DNA of 64,000 bases from contig PAKU01000040.1 of NCBI GenBank assembly GCA_002706265.1, positions 1-64,000 on the forward strand. Direction: 5' to 3'. The position numbers were made by a program, and so were the translations under genes. Under the pieces are notes generated by a model. The model saw only the letters and a list, made by a program, of their open reading frames with translations. It did not search any database and had not been told where the DNA came from. Within the stretch, counting starts at the first letter, position 1; every line of letters begins with the position of its first letter. The stretch comes from Polycyclovorans sp. (GTDB taxonomy: Bacteria; Pseudomonadota; Gammaproteobacteria; Nevskiales; Nevskiaceae). This document shows, piece after piece, positions 39,288 through 48,622 of the stretch.

Positions 39288-40469
39288 ATGACGCTCAAGA
39301 CTGCACACATCGACCTGATTCTGCTGGCTGCGCCGATCAGCCTGTCGGGCATTCACCTGTATCTGCTGCTGGTCAGTGACCAACCCGGGTGGGTGTATCT
39401 CAGTGCCGCCGCAACGGTGGTGGCCTGGTCGCTCGCCTACCTGCTCCGATACCAGATGACGCACTACGGCGCGGCCAGCCGGGCGATGAAAAGCGGCGCC
39501 GAACTGGTCAACGAGATGCGCGAGTTCGTCGCTGCCGAGATCAAGGGCACCCAGTCCGAGATTGTCCGTGCGCGGGGTCTGGTCGGTGATGCGGTGCAGA
39601 AGCTGGGGCAGAGCTTCGAGGGGCTGAACCGGGAGTCGCGCAGCCAGGCCGAGCTGATGAGCGGCGTCGTTGCCCACCGCGGCAAGGGCACCGGCGCCGG
39701 CAATGTGCGTGAGTTTTCCGACGAGGCGCGGCAGTTGATGGAGCGCATGGCCACGGCGCTGGGTCAGGTGTCCAGCCAGTCGGGCATGACCGTGCAGCAG
39801 ATCGACGAAATGTCGAAGAAGCTGGACGGCATGTTCGTGCTGCTCGAAGACGTGAAAACCATCGCCGACCAGACCAACCTGCTGGCGCTCAATGCCGCCA
39901 TCGAAGCCGCACGCGCCGGTGAGGCCGGGCGTGGCTTCGCGGTGGTGGCCGACGAAGTGCGCTCGCTGTCGCAGCGCTCCAACACCTTCAATGAACAGAT
40001 TCGCGGCCTGGCCCTGGGGGCGCGCGAGGCGGTGTCGACGGTGCGCGCCACGGTCAGCGCCATGAGCCAGCGCGACGGCTCGCTCAGCGACGATGCGCAC
40101 AGCGGCACCGCGCGCCTGATCGGCCATGTCGAAACCCTCAACGAGACCCTGGGCAACACGCTGCAACAGGCGCAGGGCTCGGCGCAGCGCATCAGCCATG
40201 CGGTGGCCGAAGCGGTGCGGGCCCTGCAGTTTGAAGACATCACCAGTCAGGCCTTGGGCGCTGCCGAGGTGCACCTGTCGCGGCTGGAAGAGATTGAGCG
40301 CGAGACCCGGGCGCTGGAAGCCCTGCAGTTCAACGGTGGCCACGACGTGGTGCCCGAGCTTGAGCGGGTGATGATCCGCGTGCGCAACGTGCGGGAGCGG
40401 GTGGTGGTGGCGCCGCACAAACCGGTGACGCAGGTGGCGATGCAGGCCGGCGGGGTCGAGTTGTTCTAG
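39288..40469 (+). CDS. Short methyl-accepting chemotaxis protein without sensor domain
   Basis: A 393-residue receptor with two close N-terminal membrane helices (about 9-29 and 34-55) joined by only a few periplasmic residues. It then runs directly into the signalling coiled coil with tip [38 protein letters not shown]. No ligand-binding or HAMP domain is seen, so it may sense membrane state or act through the larger receptor. A ~120-residue C-terminal helical region follows, ending GGVELF. Confidence 0.9.
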   Translation: MTLKTAHIDLILLAAPISLSGIHLYLLLVSDQPGWVYLSAAATVVAWSLAYLLRYQMTHYGAASRAMKSGAELVNEMREFVAAEIKGTQSEIVRARGLVGDAVQKLGQSFEGLNRESRSQAELMSGVVAHRGKGTGAGNVREFSDEARQLMERMATALGQVSSQSGMTVQQIDEMSKKLDGMFVLLEDVKTIADQTNLLALNAAIEAARAGEAGRGFAVVADEVRSLSQRSNTFNEQIRGLALGAREAVSTVRATVSAMSQRDGSLSDDAHSGTARLIGHVETLNETLGNTLQQAQGSAQRISHAVAEAVRALQFEDITSQALGAAEVHLSRLEEIERETRALEALQFNGGHDVVPELERVMIRVRNVRERVVVAPHKPVTQVAMQAGGVELF

Positions 40470-40548
40470 TTGCCGGCGTTTCAGGCGATGTGCCATCCGT
40501 CGTCTCAACCGGGCGTCCCATCGCCCTGGGGTTTGATCGCGGCGGCTG

Positions 40549-42321
40549 ATGCGGCAGGCTGCGGTCATGAACCTGCCACTGATCGCTGACCCAGGTGCAA
40601 CAGGACCCGCCGGCGCGGCCGTGCTGCAGATGCTGGCCGAAACCTCGCCGCTGGGGGTCATCGGATTCGATGCCGGCCTGGCGGTCGTGTACCGCAACCC
40701 GGTTGCGGCGCGGTGGGCCGAGCCCGACTGGCTGGTCCACGCCGACGACCGCCCCGGCCTGATCGCCGCGCGCCAGGCCCTGACCACCGCAGGTGATCGC
40801 TACGAGCAGATCTATCGCTGGGTGAGCGCCGCTGGCGGGCTGCGGTGGATCAAGGAAACCGCCCAGCGCCTGGCCGAGACCGTCGAGGGCATCTGCGTCA
40901 TCGCGCATCAGGCCGACATTACCGACGCGCTGGATCAGGCCACCGGGCAGAGCCAGCGGCTGCTGCGGCAGGAAGGTCTGGTGCGCTGTGCGGCCGACCC
41001 GATGCTCACCCTCGATGCCGACTTGCAGGTGTTGTCCTGCAACCACGCGGCCGAGCGCCTGCTGGGCGCGCCGGCAACCGATATCGAAGGGCGGCCACTG
41101 GGCCGCTGGTTGTGCACTGAGGAGGCGCCGGCGCTGTCGCTCACCGTGGGCACCGGGCAGGCGATGACGCTCAGGCACGCACACGGCGCAACCATTCCGG
41201 TGACGGCGTCGATCAGCCTGCTGCAACTGCGGGGCGACTCGTTTTACACGGTGATCGTGCGGGACGCGCGCGAGCAGGTTCGCCTGCAGCAGCAGCTTGC
41301 CGCGGCACAGGTGCAGCAGCGTCTGGTGCTGCAGGCGGCCGGCATGGGCAGTTGGCAGCGGGATGTCGATGCCCGGCGGCTGCGGGTGTCGGCCGAGGCG
41401 CGAGCGGTGCTGGGGTGCGCGGCACAGGAGCTGCTGGAGGATTTCGAGCATTTGATTCTGCACATACACCCCGCCGACCGGGACGCGGTGAGCGCGCAAT
41501 GGCAGCAGGCCATTGACCAGGGCCTGCCCTATGAGCAGGCGTATCGGGTCATCGTTGCCGAGGGCGAGACCCGCTGGATCGGCGAGCGCGGCCTGTGCCT
41601 GGCCGCACCGCAACAGCGACGACTGCTGGCGGTGGTGATGGACGTGACCGAACAGCGCCAGCGCGAGGCCGAACTCGCGGCCATGGCCGAGCGTTTGCGC
41701 GCACTCGGCGCCCAGCTGGTTCAGGTGCAGGAACACGAGCGGCGCCACCTGGCGCGAGAACTTCACGATGAGATCGGCCAACAGTTGACCGCTGCCTTGA
41801 TCGAGCTGCGCGATCCGGCGCTGCGGTTGCCGCAGGCGCTGCGCACGCGCTGGACCGAACAGTTCGGCGGCCTGATCGAGCAGGTGCGCACCCTGTCGCT
41901 GGACCTGAGCCCGGCCATGCTGGTCGACCTGGGCCTGGTGCCGGCGCTGCGCGGCTACGCGCAACGGCAGGCGACCCTCGGCGGCCTGTCGCTGAGCTTT
42001 AGCGCGGACGAGGGCCTTGGCCGGTGCACGCCCGAAATCGAGAACGCCCTGTTCCGGATCGCGCAGGAAGCCACCACCAACGTGCTGCGCCATGCTTCGG
42101 CCACGCGGCTCACCGTGTCGTTGACCCAGGCGGCAGGGGCGCTGCATCTGGTGATTGCCGATGACGGCGTCGGCTTACCGGCCGACCCGGCTGAAACCGC
42201 ACGGCATTTCGGGATGATGGGCATGCGCGAACGGGCGGCGCTGCTGGGCGGAACCCTGCGGCTTGCAAGCCGCGCGGGCCGGGGGCTGAGCATCGAAGCG
42301 AGAATTCCGGTCGGGCATTGA
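40549..42321 (+). CDS. PAS-domain sensor histidine kinase, NarL/HisKA_3 type
   Basis: A 590-residue kinase without membrane helices. Three PAS-like regions (about 25-130, 145-235, 255-365) precede the dimerisation helix ERRHLARELHDEIGQQLTAAL with phospho-His near 406. The ATPase part has FRIAQEATTNVLRHA, IADDGVGLPAD and GMMGMRERAALLGG. The cognate response regulator should be of NarL/LuxR type, but none is adjacent. It lies 80 bp after the chemotaxis operon. ATG 40567 is an alternative start. Confidence 0.88.
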   Translation: MRQAAVMNLPLIADPGATGPAGAAVLQMLAETSPLGVIGFDAGLAVVYRNPVAARWAEPDWLVHADDRPGLIAARQALTTAGDRYEQIYRWVSAAGGLRWIKETAQRLAETVEGICVIAHQADITDALDQATGQSQRLLRQEGLVRCAADPMLTLDADLQVLSCNHAAERLLGAPATDIEGRPLGRWLCTEEAPALSLTVGTGQAMTLRHAHGATIPVTASISLLQLRGDSFYTVIVRDAREQVRLQQQLAAAQVQQRLVLQAAGMGSWQRDVDARRLRVSAEARAVLGCAAQELLEDFEHLILHIHPADRDAVSAQWQQAIDQGLPYEQAYRVIVAEGETRWIGERGLCLAAPQQRRLLAVVMDVTEQRQREAELAAMAERLRALGAQLVQVQEHERRHLARELHDEIGQQLTAALIELRDPALRLPQALRTRWTEQFGGLIEQVRTLSLDLSPAMLVDLGLVPALRGYAQRQATLGGLSLSFSADEGLGRCTPEIENALFRIAQEATTNVLRHASATRLTVSLTQAAGALHLVIADDGVGLPADPAETARHFGMMGMRERAALLGGTLRLASRAGRGLSIEARIPVGH

Positions 42322-42447
42322 CCGGCGGTTGGCCTGCGCTGGGGTTGTGCAGCAAGACGCGGCATGGGCGCGGGCGCGCTGCGGCGTGGGGCGGCGTCGC
42401 ATAAAGTGGGCCCAGCAGTCGATAAATGAATCGTTTGAAAGGGGCGC

Positions 42448-43752
42448 ATGCGAGGTCTTCGGGGAGTGGGGCGTGCGGTGGGTTTGCTTGCCGTGACGGC
42501 GGTCACGGCGCTGAGTGCTGCCGGTCCTGATCGGGATCGTGACGGCATTCCCGACGCCTTTGATCTGTGCGCCGACACGCCCGCGGGCACGCAGGTGGAT
42601 GTTTTCGGCTGTGCACGCGCCACGCCGCAGCGCCTCGATACTGACGGCGATGGCATCCCCGACATTGCCGATCTCTGCTCCGGCACGCCGGCCAAGGCCG
42701 TGATCGATGCCTACGGTTGTCCGTTCGAGACCGACAGCGACGGTGATGGCGTGCCCGACCACGCCGACCCCTGCCCCAGAACGCCTCCGGGCGCGCAGGT
42801 TGACGCGCAGGGCTGCGCGATCGACAGCGATTTCGATGGCGTTCCCGATGGCCTGGACCAGTGCCAGGACACGCCGCTGGGCACGCCCGCCACCGGGGGC
42901 GGCTGCGCGGTGGATGGCAGTGACCAACGTGCCGTGGATGTGCGGGTCGAGCTGCCGCGCAGCGGTCAGCCGCGCCCCCTGCAAAGCTTGCCTGCCGTTA
43001 CCCCGCCGCCGCGCCGAGGGATGACGCCCACCCGAACGCCGCCCCCCGCGGACCCGACGCCCAGAATGCTGCCCTTGGCCGGCGCCGTCGTGCGCTCAGA
43101 CAGCCAGCGACCAACGCCCGTGGTCACCGCGCGCCCAAGCCCCAGCCCGAGCCCAAGTCCCACATCTGCGGCAACCCCCGTGCCGACGCCAACACCCGTG
43201 GCCGCACCGGCACCACCGGCACCAGAATCAACCCCGACCCCGACCCCGACACCCCTCCCCATCCCAAGCGCCGTGAGCGTGCCCGGTCGCACGCAGCAGC
43301 CCGCGCGGCCTTCGGGGCCGCGTTCCACGCCATGGCCCACCGCGGCGCCACAGGCGGGCCGTGCGCCCGCCGCCGACCCTTCGCGCATCATCCGCGTGGG
43401 TCGTGCCGCGCCGTCCGTCGCGCCGCCGATGGCAGACCCGTCACTGATCTGGCGGCTGGTCTTCGACGCCGGCAGCGACTACGAAATCTCCGGCGCCCAG
43501 ATCAGCGGCCTGCGGGCCATGCTGGCGCCGCATCGCGAAGCCTTGCTGCGCTCCGGTCGTGGCCAGGTGCAGTTGATCGGGCTGGGGCGCACGGCCGGTG
43601 ATCTGGGCATGGCGCGGCGTGTGCGCGTGGCGCGCGCCCTGGTGGTGGGGCTGGGAATTCCCCCCGACCGGGTGATCTACGCCGTGCGTACCGCCGAAGG
43701 CGCCGAAGCCTCAGGCGTCGTCGAGGTGCACATTCGCGGCATCGCGCAATGA
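42448..43752 (+). CDS. Exported protein with thrombospondin type-3 repeats and a degenerate OmpA-like C-terminal domain
   Basis: A 434-residue secreted or outer-membrane-linked protein. Signal peptide (about 1-25), then four calcium-binding TSP3 repeats of the form DxDxDGxPDxxDxC (about 26-150). A long Pro/Thr/Ser/Ala linker follows (about 165-320), with runs such as PSPSPSPSP and TPTPTPTP. The C-terminal ~100 residues (LIWRLVFDAGSDYEIS…RVARALVVGLGIPPDRV) resemble the OmpA peptidoglycan-binding fold but lack the usual TDxxG aspartate. Likely a cell-surface structural protein. Confidence 0.72.
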   Translation: MRGLRGVGRAVGLLAVTAVTALSAAGPDRDRDGIPDAFDLCADTPAGTQVDVFGCARATPQRLDTDGDGIPDIADLCSGTPAKAVIDAYGCPFETDSDGDGVPDHADPCPRTPPGAQVDAQGCAIDSDFDGVPDGLDQCQDTPLGTPATGGGCAVDGSDQRAVDVRVELPRSGQPRPLQSLPAVTPPPRRGMTPTRTPPPADPTPRMLPLAGAVVRSDSQRPTPVVTARPSPSPSPSPTSAATPVPTPTPVAAPAPPAPESTPTPTPTPLPIPSAVSVPGRTQQPARPSGPRSTPWPTAAPQAGRAPAADPSRIIRVGRAAPSVAPPMADPSLIWRLVFDAGSDYEISGAQISGLRAMLAPHREALLRSGRGQVQLIGLGRTAGDLGMARRVRVARALVVGLGIPPDRVIYAVRTAEGAEASGVVEVHIRGIAQ

Positions 43753-43756
43753 GGGT

Positions 43757-44872
43757 TCAAAGGCCGCTGAAATTCGCGCCGGGCAGCACGCGGGTGACTT
43801 CGGCCAGGCGCGCATCGATCTCGGCAGGCGATTCGCTGCGGCTCTCGCCCCAGCCTTGCAGATGCCTGCGCACCAGTGAGGCCAGACCGGCCATGTGCTC
43901 GGCCTCGGCGTTGAGGGCGGGGATGTAGCGCAGCGCCCCGCCGCCGGCGTGGGTGAAGGTCTCGTGATAGCCGATGGCGACCTCTTCCAGCGTCTCCAGA
44001 CAATCGGCCGCAAAGCCCGGACAGATCACGTCGAGCTGTTTCACTCCTGCGTGCGCCAGCGCGGTGACGTGCGCCTCGGTGTAGGGCTGCAGCCACGGCA
44101 TTCGGCCAAGCCGGCTCTGAAAGCTGAGGCTCATCGCATCTGGCGCCAGCCCCAGCCGTTCACGCAGCAGCCGCGCCGTCTTGTGCGCCTGGCAATGGTA
44201 GGGATCGCCCAGCAGCACATTGCGCTGTGGGATGCCGTGAAACGAGCAGAGCAGGTGATCGCCCCGGCCGTGCTGGGCCCAATGGCGCTTCACCGACTGC
44301 GCCAACGCGTCGATGTAGGCCGGGTCGTCGTGGTACTGGCGAATGATGCGCAGTGCCGGCGGGTCGCGGTCTTGCATGAGGACCCTGAACACGGCGTCGG
44401 TCACCGCCGCCGTGGTGGTGGCCGAATACTGCGGATACAGCGGCAGCACCAGCACCCGGTCGGCGCCCTGGGCCTTGAGGCGTGCCAGCGCAGCGGGAAT
44501 TGAGGGCTGGCCGTAGGTCATGGCCAGTTCCACCAAGGCGGTGTCGGCCAGCGCGGCCTGCAGGGCCCGGTGCTGCTGCTGGCTGATGACCATGAGCGGC
44601 GAACCCTGCGGGTGCCAGACCGAACCATAGGTCTTGGCGAGCCTGATCGGCCGCAGCGGCAGGATGATGAGGTTGAGGATCAGCCACCAGATCGGCCGGG
44701 GCACCTCCACCACGCGCCGGTCGCTGAGAAACTGCCGCAGATAGCGGCGAATGGCGCCCGGCGTGGGGCGCTCCGGCGTGCCAAGGTTGACCATCAGCAC
44801 GCCCATGCGGCGGCCCGGTTGGTGGGCCTGGATCAGGCGGTCGGGGAGCGTGGTCGTGGGCGTTTCGTTCAT
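43757..44872 (-). CDS. hemH: Ferrochelatase
   Basis: HemH inserts Fe2+ into protoporphyrin IX. The 371-residue protein shows GVLMVNLGTPERPTPGAIRRYLRQFL, the catalytic LLCSFHGIPQRNV (His), and VICPGFAADCLETLEEV (Glu). The ATG at 44872 gives a short N-terminal extension before GVLMVNLG; the open frame runs further upstream without a start signal. It is convergent with the TSP3 gene (4 bp between the stops). Confidence 0.96.
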   Translation of the reverse strand: MNETPTTTLPDRLIQAHQPGRRMGVLMVNLGTPERPTPGAIRRYLRQFLSDRRVVEVPRPIWWLILNLIILPLRPIRLAKTYGSVWHPQGSPLMVISQQQHRALQAALADTALVELAMTYGQPSIPAALARLKAQGADRVLVLPLYPQYSATTTAAVTDAVFRVLMQDRDPPALRIIRQYHDDPAYIDALAQSVKRHWAQHGRGDHLLCSFHGIPQRNVLLGDPYHCQAHKTARLLRERLGLAPDAMSLSFQSRLGRMPWLQPYTEAHVTALAHAGVKQLDVICPGFAADCLETLEEVAIGYHETFTHAGGGALRYIPALNAEAEHMAGLASLVRRHLQGWGESRSESPAEIDARLAEVTRVLPGANFSGL

Positions 44873-45047
44873 CTGCAAAGTGTGGCGTAAACCGGCGTCA
44901 CGCGGGCATATTGCGGCGGTCGATGGGCCATTGGAGATGGGCGGGCCTGATTCGCGACGCCGGACGCCGCTTGCAGGCCCCGTGTGCGCCCTGCTGGCCG
45001 GGAACCGACCCGCCCGCGTCACTGCTGCGGGTTGCCGGGCAAGGCCC

Positions 45048-46691
45048 CTAACGGCGGTCCAGTTCGCCTGCGTCGAGACGGCGAATGTAGTCCTTGTAAC
45101 AGCGCATGGCGTGGTGCCCCAGCAGCGCCAGCATGGGCAGGTTGATGAGCAGCATGAAGCCAATGGCCACGGTCGACAGCGCGTCGATCTCGACATCGGT
45201 GCGGATCACGCCCACCGTGGCCAGCACGATCAAGGCGCACCACAGCAGGCGAAACGCGGTCACGCAGCCGCTGCCCATGAGGTACACCAGACCCTGTTCG
45301 CTGTAGTAGCTCCAGGTGATGAGCGTGGACAGCGCAAACAGCCAAACGGCAATGACCACCATCCAGCGGCCGAGGCCGTCGAAGGCGTGGTCGAAGGCGC
45401 GGGCGGTGAGGGTCGCCGCCGGATAGTCGGCGAACACACCCGATTCCAGCAGCACCGGTGGCTGCTGGGCGGCCAGCGGCCGCCAGTCGAGGCCGCCGTC
45501 GGCGTCCAGCGAGGCGAAGATGCGGCTGCGTTGGCCATCGTCATCTCGCACCACCACGAAGACTTGCGCGCTGGCCCGCAGGTCCAGGCCGGGCGGCGCA
45601 TGCGTGAGATCGGGCTGCCACTGGCCGGCGCTGCGTTCCACCATGGCCGGTGGTGTGGTCCACGGGGCCTCGGCGTTGCGGTTCCACACCCCGCTGACCA
45701 GAATGACCAGCGCCGTCAGCGTGCACACCACAATGGTGTCGATGAAGGGCTCAAGGCCGGCAACAATGCCTTCGGTGGCGGGCTCGGGCGTCTTCACCGC
45801 CGCGTGCGCGATCGGGGCCGAGCCCAGCCCCGCCTCTGAAGAAAACAGCGCGCGCTTCATGCCAAAGATGAACGCCACGCCGATGGTCGCGCCGAGGAAC
45901 GCGCCGCCCGCTTCGGTGGGCTGGAAGGCGCTGCTGACAATCAGCTTGAACAGGCCCGGCAACTGCTGCCATTCACTGCCCAGCACCACCAGCGCGGCAA
46001 TCACGTACACGCCGCACATCAGCGGCACCAGGGCCGCGGCGATACGGCCGATGCGGCGGATGCCGCCCAGAATGACCAGCCCCACGATCACCGCCATGAC
46101 CACGCCGCTGATCCAGGTGGGAATGCCGAAATAGCTGTGTGAAATTTCGGCCACGTTCCAGGCCTGGAACATGTTGCCGCCGGTCACGCCGAACAGAATC
46201 AGCGGAATGCTGAACGCGGCGCCGATCAGCGGGGCAATCTTCGCGAGGCCGGGAATCTGCTTCAGGCCCTCGCGCGCCACATACATGGTGCCGCCGCGCG
46301 GATTGGCCGGGTCGGAGGTGTCGCGGTACAGCATGGCCAGCCACACCTCGACACTTTTGATGGCCATGCCGACAATCGCCACCATCCACATCCAGAACAC
46401 CGCGCCGGGGCCGCCCAGCGCCACCGCAATGGCAACGCCGCCAATGTTGCCCAGCCCGACCGTGGCCGAAAGCGCGGCCGACAGCGCCTGGAAGTGGGTG
46501 AGCACGCCATCGCCATCCCCGGTCTTGATGCCGCGCCCGGTGACCAGCGCCACGCCGTGGGTCAGCGAGCGGTATTGCGAAAAGCCGCTCCAGAAGGTGA
46601 ACACCACGCCCACCAGCAGCAGGGCCAACAGCACCGGCACCGACAGCATGACGGCGTTGAGCGAATTGATCAGCGAGAAAAAAGCATCCAA
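45048..46691 (-). CDS. Sodium:alanine symporter family (AGCS) transporter with an inserted loop
   Basis: A 547-residue Na+/amino-acid symporter. GVALVTGRG, ATVGLGNIGGVAIAVALGGPGAVFWMWMVA and SSEAGLGSAPIAHAA are AGCS signatures. The family usually has 450-500 residues; here about 90 hydrophilic residues (about 325-420, …QVFVVVRDDDGQRSRIFASLDADGG…) are inserted between late membrane helices. The insertion may form an extra domain outside or inside the membrane. It lies 33 bp downstream of the NSS transporter on the same strand, suggesting co-transcription. Confidence 0.9.
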   Translation of the reverse strand: MDAFFSLINSLNAVMLSVPVLLALLLVGVVFTFWSGFSQYRSLTHGVALVTGRGIKTGDGDGVLTHFQALSAALSATVGLGNIGGVAIAVALGGPGAVFWMWMVAIVGMAIKSVEVWLAMLYRDTSDPANPRGGTMYVAREGLKQIPGLAKIAPLIGAAFSIPLILFGVTGGNMFQAWNVAEISHSYFGIPTWISGVVMAVIVGLVILGGIRRIGRIAAALVPLMCGVYVIAALVVLGSEWQQLPGLFKLIVSSAFQPTEAGGAFLGATIGVAFIFGMKRALFSSEAGLGSAPIAHAAVKTPEPATEGIVAGLEPFIDTIVVCTLTALVILVSGVWNRNAEAPWTTPPAMVERSAGQWQPDLTHAPPGLDLRASAQVFVVVRDDDGQRSRIFASLDADGGLDWRPLAAQQPPVLLESGVFADYPAATLTARAFDHAFDGLGRWMVVIAVWLFALSTLITWSYYSEQGLVYLMGSGCVTAFRLLWCALIVLATVGVIRTDVEIDALSTVAIGFMLLINLPMLALLGHHAMRCYKDYIRRLDAGELDRR

Positions 46692-46724
46692 GAGTCTTGG
46701 CCTTTACGGTTTATTGAGCGGATT

Positions 46725-48065
46725 TCAAGGGGTGCTGACGGCCTGCCAGACCAGCGCGACGATGGCCACCGGCGCGCCCACCCGCAGAAGCCAGATCCAT
46801 GCCGTGAGCCACGGCAGGCGCAGGGTGCCGTCGTTCGTCAGGTGCGTGCAGGCCGGTTTGGCCCAGCGCCAGCCCACGAAGCTGGCCACCAGCAGGCCGC
46901 CCAGGGGCAGCATCACATTGTTGGCCAGAAAATCCATCCAGTCGAAAAAGGTTTTGCCGGCCAGCGTGGTGTCGCTCAGCGGGCCAAACGACAGCGACGC
47001 GGGAATGGCCAGCAGCAGGCAGACCAGCGAGGCCGCCAGAGTCGCGGCGCCGCGGCCAATGCCGTGCTCGTCCACCGCCCAGGCGATCATCGGTTCGAGA
47101 ATCGACACCGCCGAGGTCAGCGCGGCGATGGCCAGCAGGGCAAAGAACAAGGTGCCAAACAGGTTGCCGAACGGCATGCTCGCGAACACGGCCGGCAGGG
47201 TGATGAAGGTCAGGCCCGGTCCGGCGCTGGGGTCCAGCCCCACGGCAAAAACCGCTGGCAGCACCATCAGCGCGGCCAGCACGGCCACGCCGACATCGAG
47301 CAGCACGATGATCAGCGTCGAACGTGGAATGTTCACGTTGCGTGGCAGGTAAGAGCCGTAGGTGATCATCACCCCCATGCCGATCGACAGCGAGAAGAAC
47401 GCCTGCGCGGTGGCGCTGATGATGGTGTCGATGGTCACGCGCGAAAAGTCGGGCGTCAGCAAGAAGGCCAGCCCCGGGTCGGCGCCCGGCAGCGTCACCG
47501 AACGTGCGACCAGCACCAGCAGCAGCACGAACAGCAGCGGCATCAACACCTTGCTGGCGCGCTCGATGCCCTTGCCCACGCCGCCGGCGACGATCCACGC
47601 CGTCAGACCCATGAAGATCGTCGCGGCGAACAGCGGGCTGAAGGTGCGGCCCACGAAGCCGCTGAAATGGCGGCCGAGCACCGCCGGGTCGGCGGTCGGC
47701 AACTGGTTGCCCGCCATGAACACGATGTAGGCCAGGGTCCAGCCCGCCACCACCACGTAGAACGACAGAATCACGAACCCGGTCAGCACCCCCAGGCCGC
47801 CCGCCAACGCCCATCCGCGCCCGCCCAGCGCCCGGAACGCGCCCACCGGATTCCGCTGCGTGACGCGCCCCAGCACCATCTCGGCCATGACCAGCGAAAT
47901 GCCGAAGGTCACCACCACGGCCAGGTAAATGAGAATGAACGCCGAACCGCCGTTCTCACCTGCCATGTAGGGAAAGCGCCAGATATTCCCCAGCCCGATC
48001 GCCGACCCGGCCGTGGCCATGATGAAGCCGAAGCGGCTGCCCCAGTGTTCCCGTGCGGCCAGCAT
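46725..48065 (-). CDS. Sodium-dependent transporter, NSS (SNF) family
   Basis: A 446-residue transporter with 11-12 membrane helices. The N-terminal WGSRFGFIMATAGSAIGLGNIWRFPYMAGENGG contains the NSS substrate/Na+-binding unwound helix 1. LSIGMGVMITYGSYL and AALTSAVSILEPMIAW match helices 6 and 8. Amino-acid or related solute uptake driven by Na+ is expected; the substrate is unknown. Na+-coupling fits with the Na+-NQR at the start of the window. Confidence 0.93.
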   Translation of the reverse strand: MLAAREHWGSRFGFIMATAGSAIGLGNIWRFPYMAGENGGSAFILIYLAVVVTFGISLVMAEMVLGRVTQRNPVGAFRALGGRGWALAGGLGVLTGFVILSFYVVVAGWTLAYIVFMAGNQLPTADPAVLGRHFSGFVGRTFSPLFAATIFMGLTAWIVAGGVGKGIERASKVLMPLLFVLLLVLVARSVTLPGADPGLAFLLTPDFSRVTIDTIISATAQAFFSLSIGMGVMITYGSYLPRNVNIPRSTLIIVLLDVGVAVLAALMVLPAVFAVGLDPSAGPGLTFITLPAVFASMPFGNLFGTLFFALLAIAALTSAVSILEPMIAWAVDEHGIGRGAATLAASLVCLLLAIPASLSFGPLSDTTLAGKTFFDWMDFLANNVMLPLGGLLVASFVGWRWAKPACTHLTNDGTLRLPWLTAWIWLLRVGAPVAIVALVWQAVSTP

Positions 48066-48622
48066 GGTGCGCGTCCCCGAAAATCAATCCCGGGCCGATT
48101 CTGCCGGGAATTGTGGGTAGGCGTCTCACGGAATGAGACGGGAGTGGGGTAGGGTTGGACATTGCTTGCTCTATCGAGGCGACACAGCGCACATGATTCG
48201 CGTCCATTCCCGCGTTGCTCGCGGTCGCATCATCAGGTTCGGCGTTGCAGGTTGACTGATGAATGCCTCCCATTTCGCCCACAGCGCCAATCGGGCAGGC
48301 CACCATCGCCAGAGCACGAGGATTTCGTACCCATCAGAACCTGATGGCGGTGGTCTACCCGATCACAGGCAAGTGCACCCACCTGCCCGCTCCGCCCTAT
48401 GTACGACCACTCGCCTTAACGCCCGATCTTGGTGCTTTTCACACGAAACGTTATGAACCCGGATTGAAACCAGATCCGGAGGGTCGACGCGTATGCGCAG
48501 TCGCGCCTCACGCGGCTTGAGCGCCAGGCGTGGAACGACCTCTTGGGTTCATTCAGTTCATTCACGCGCAGTTGCGCCTGTCCGGGTACCCTCGGGCGCT
48601 TAATTTGCCGAAGGACAAGAGC
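48066..48622. other. 557-bp gap without a recognisable gene
   Basis: Between the NSS transporter and the lipoprotein gene. Several ORFs of 60-115 codons cross it on both strands, but they overlap each other, lack SD sequences and resemble no family. No RNA gene was recognised. It must contain divergent promoters for both flanking genes. Confidence 0.5.

Noticed and set aside
40330..42147. 605-codon minus-strand ORF opposite the histidine kinase
   Set aside because: Same high-GC artefact. No family motifs, while the plus strand has the kinase H and N/G boxes.
46494..48152. 552-codon plus-strand ORF opposite the AGCS and NSS genes
   Set aside because: Composed mainly of Gln, His, Arg and Gly and spans two real genes. 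A shadow.
48259..48520. Short plus-strand ORFs in the 48.1-48.6 kb gap
   Set aside because: Overlapping frames, no ribosome binding site and no family resemblance.
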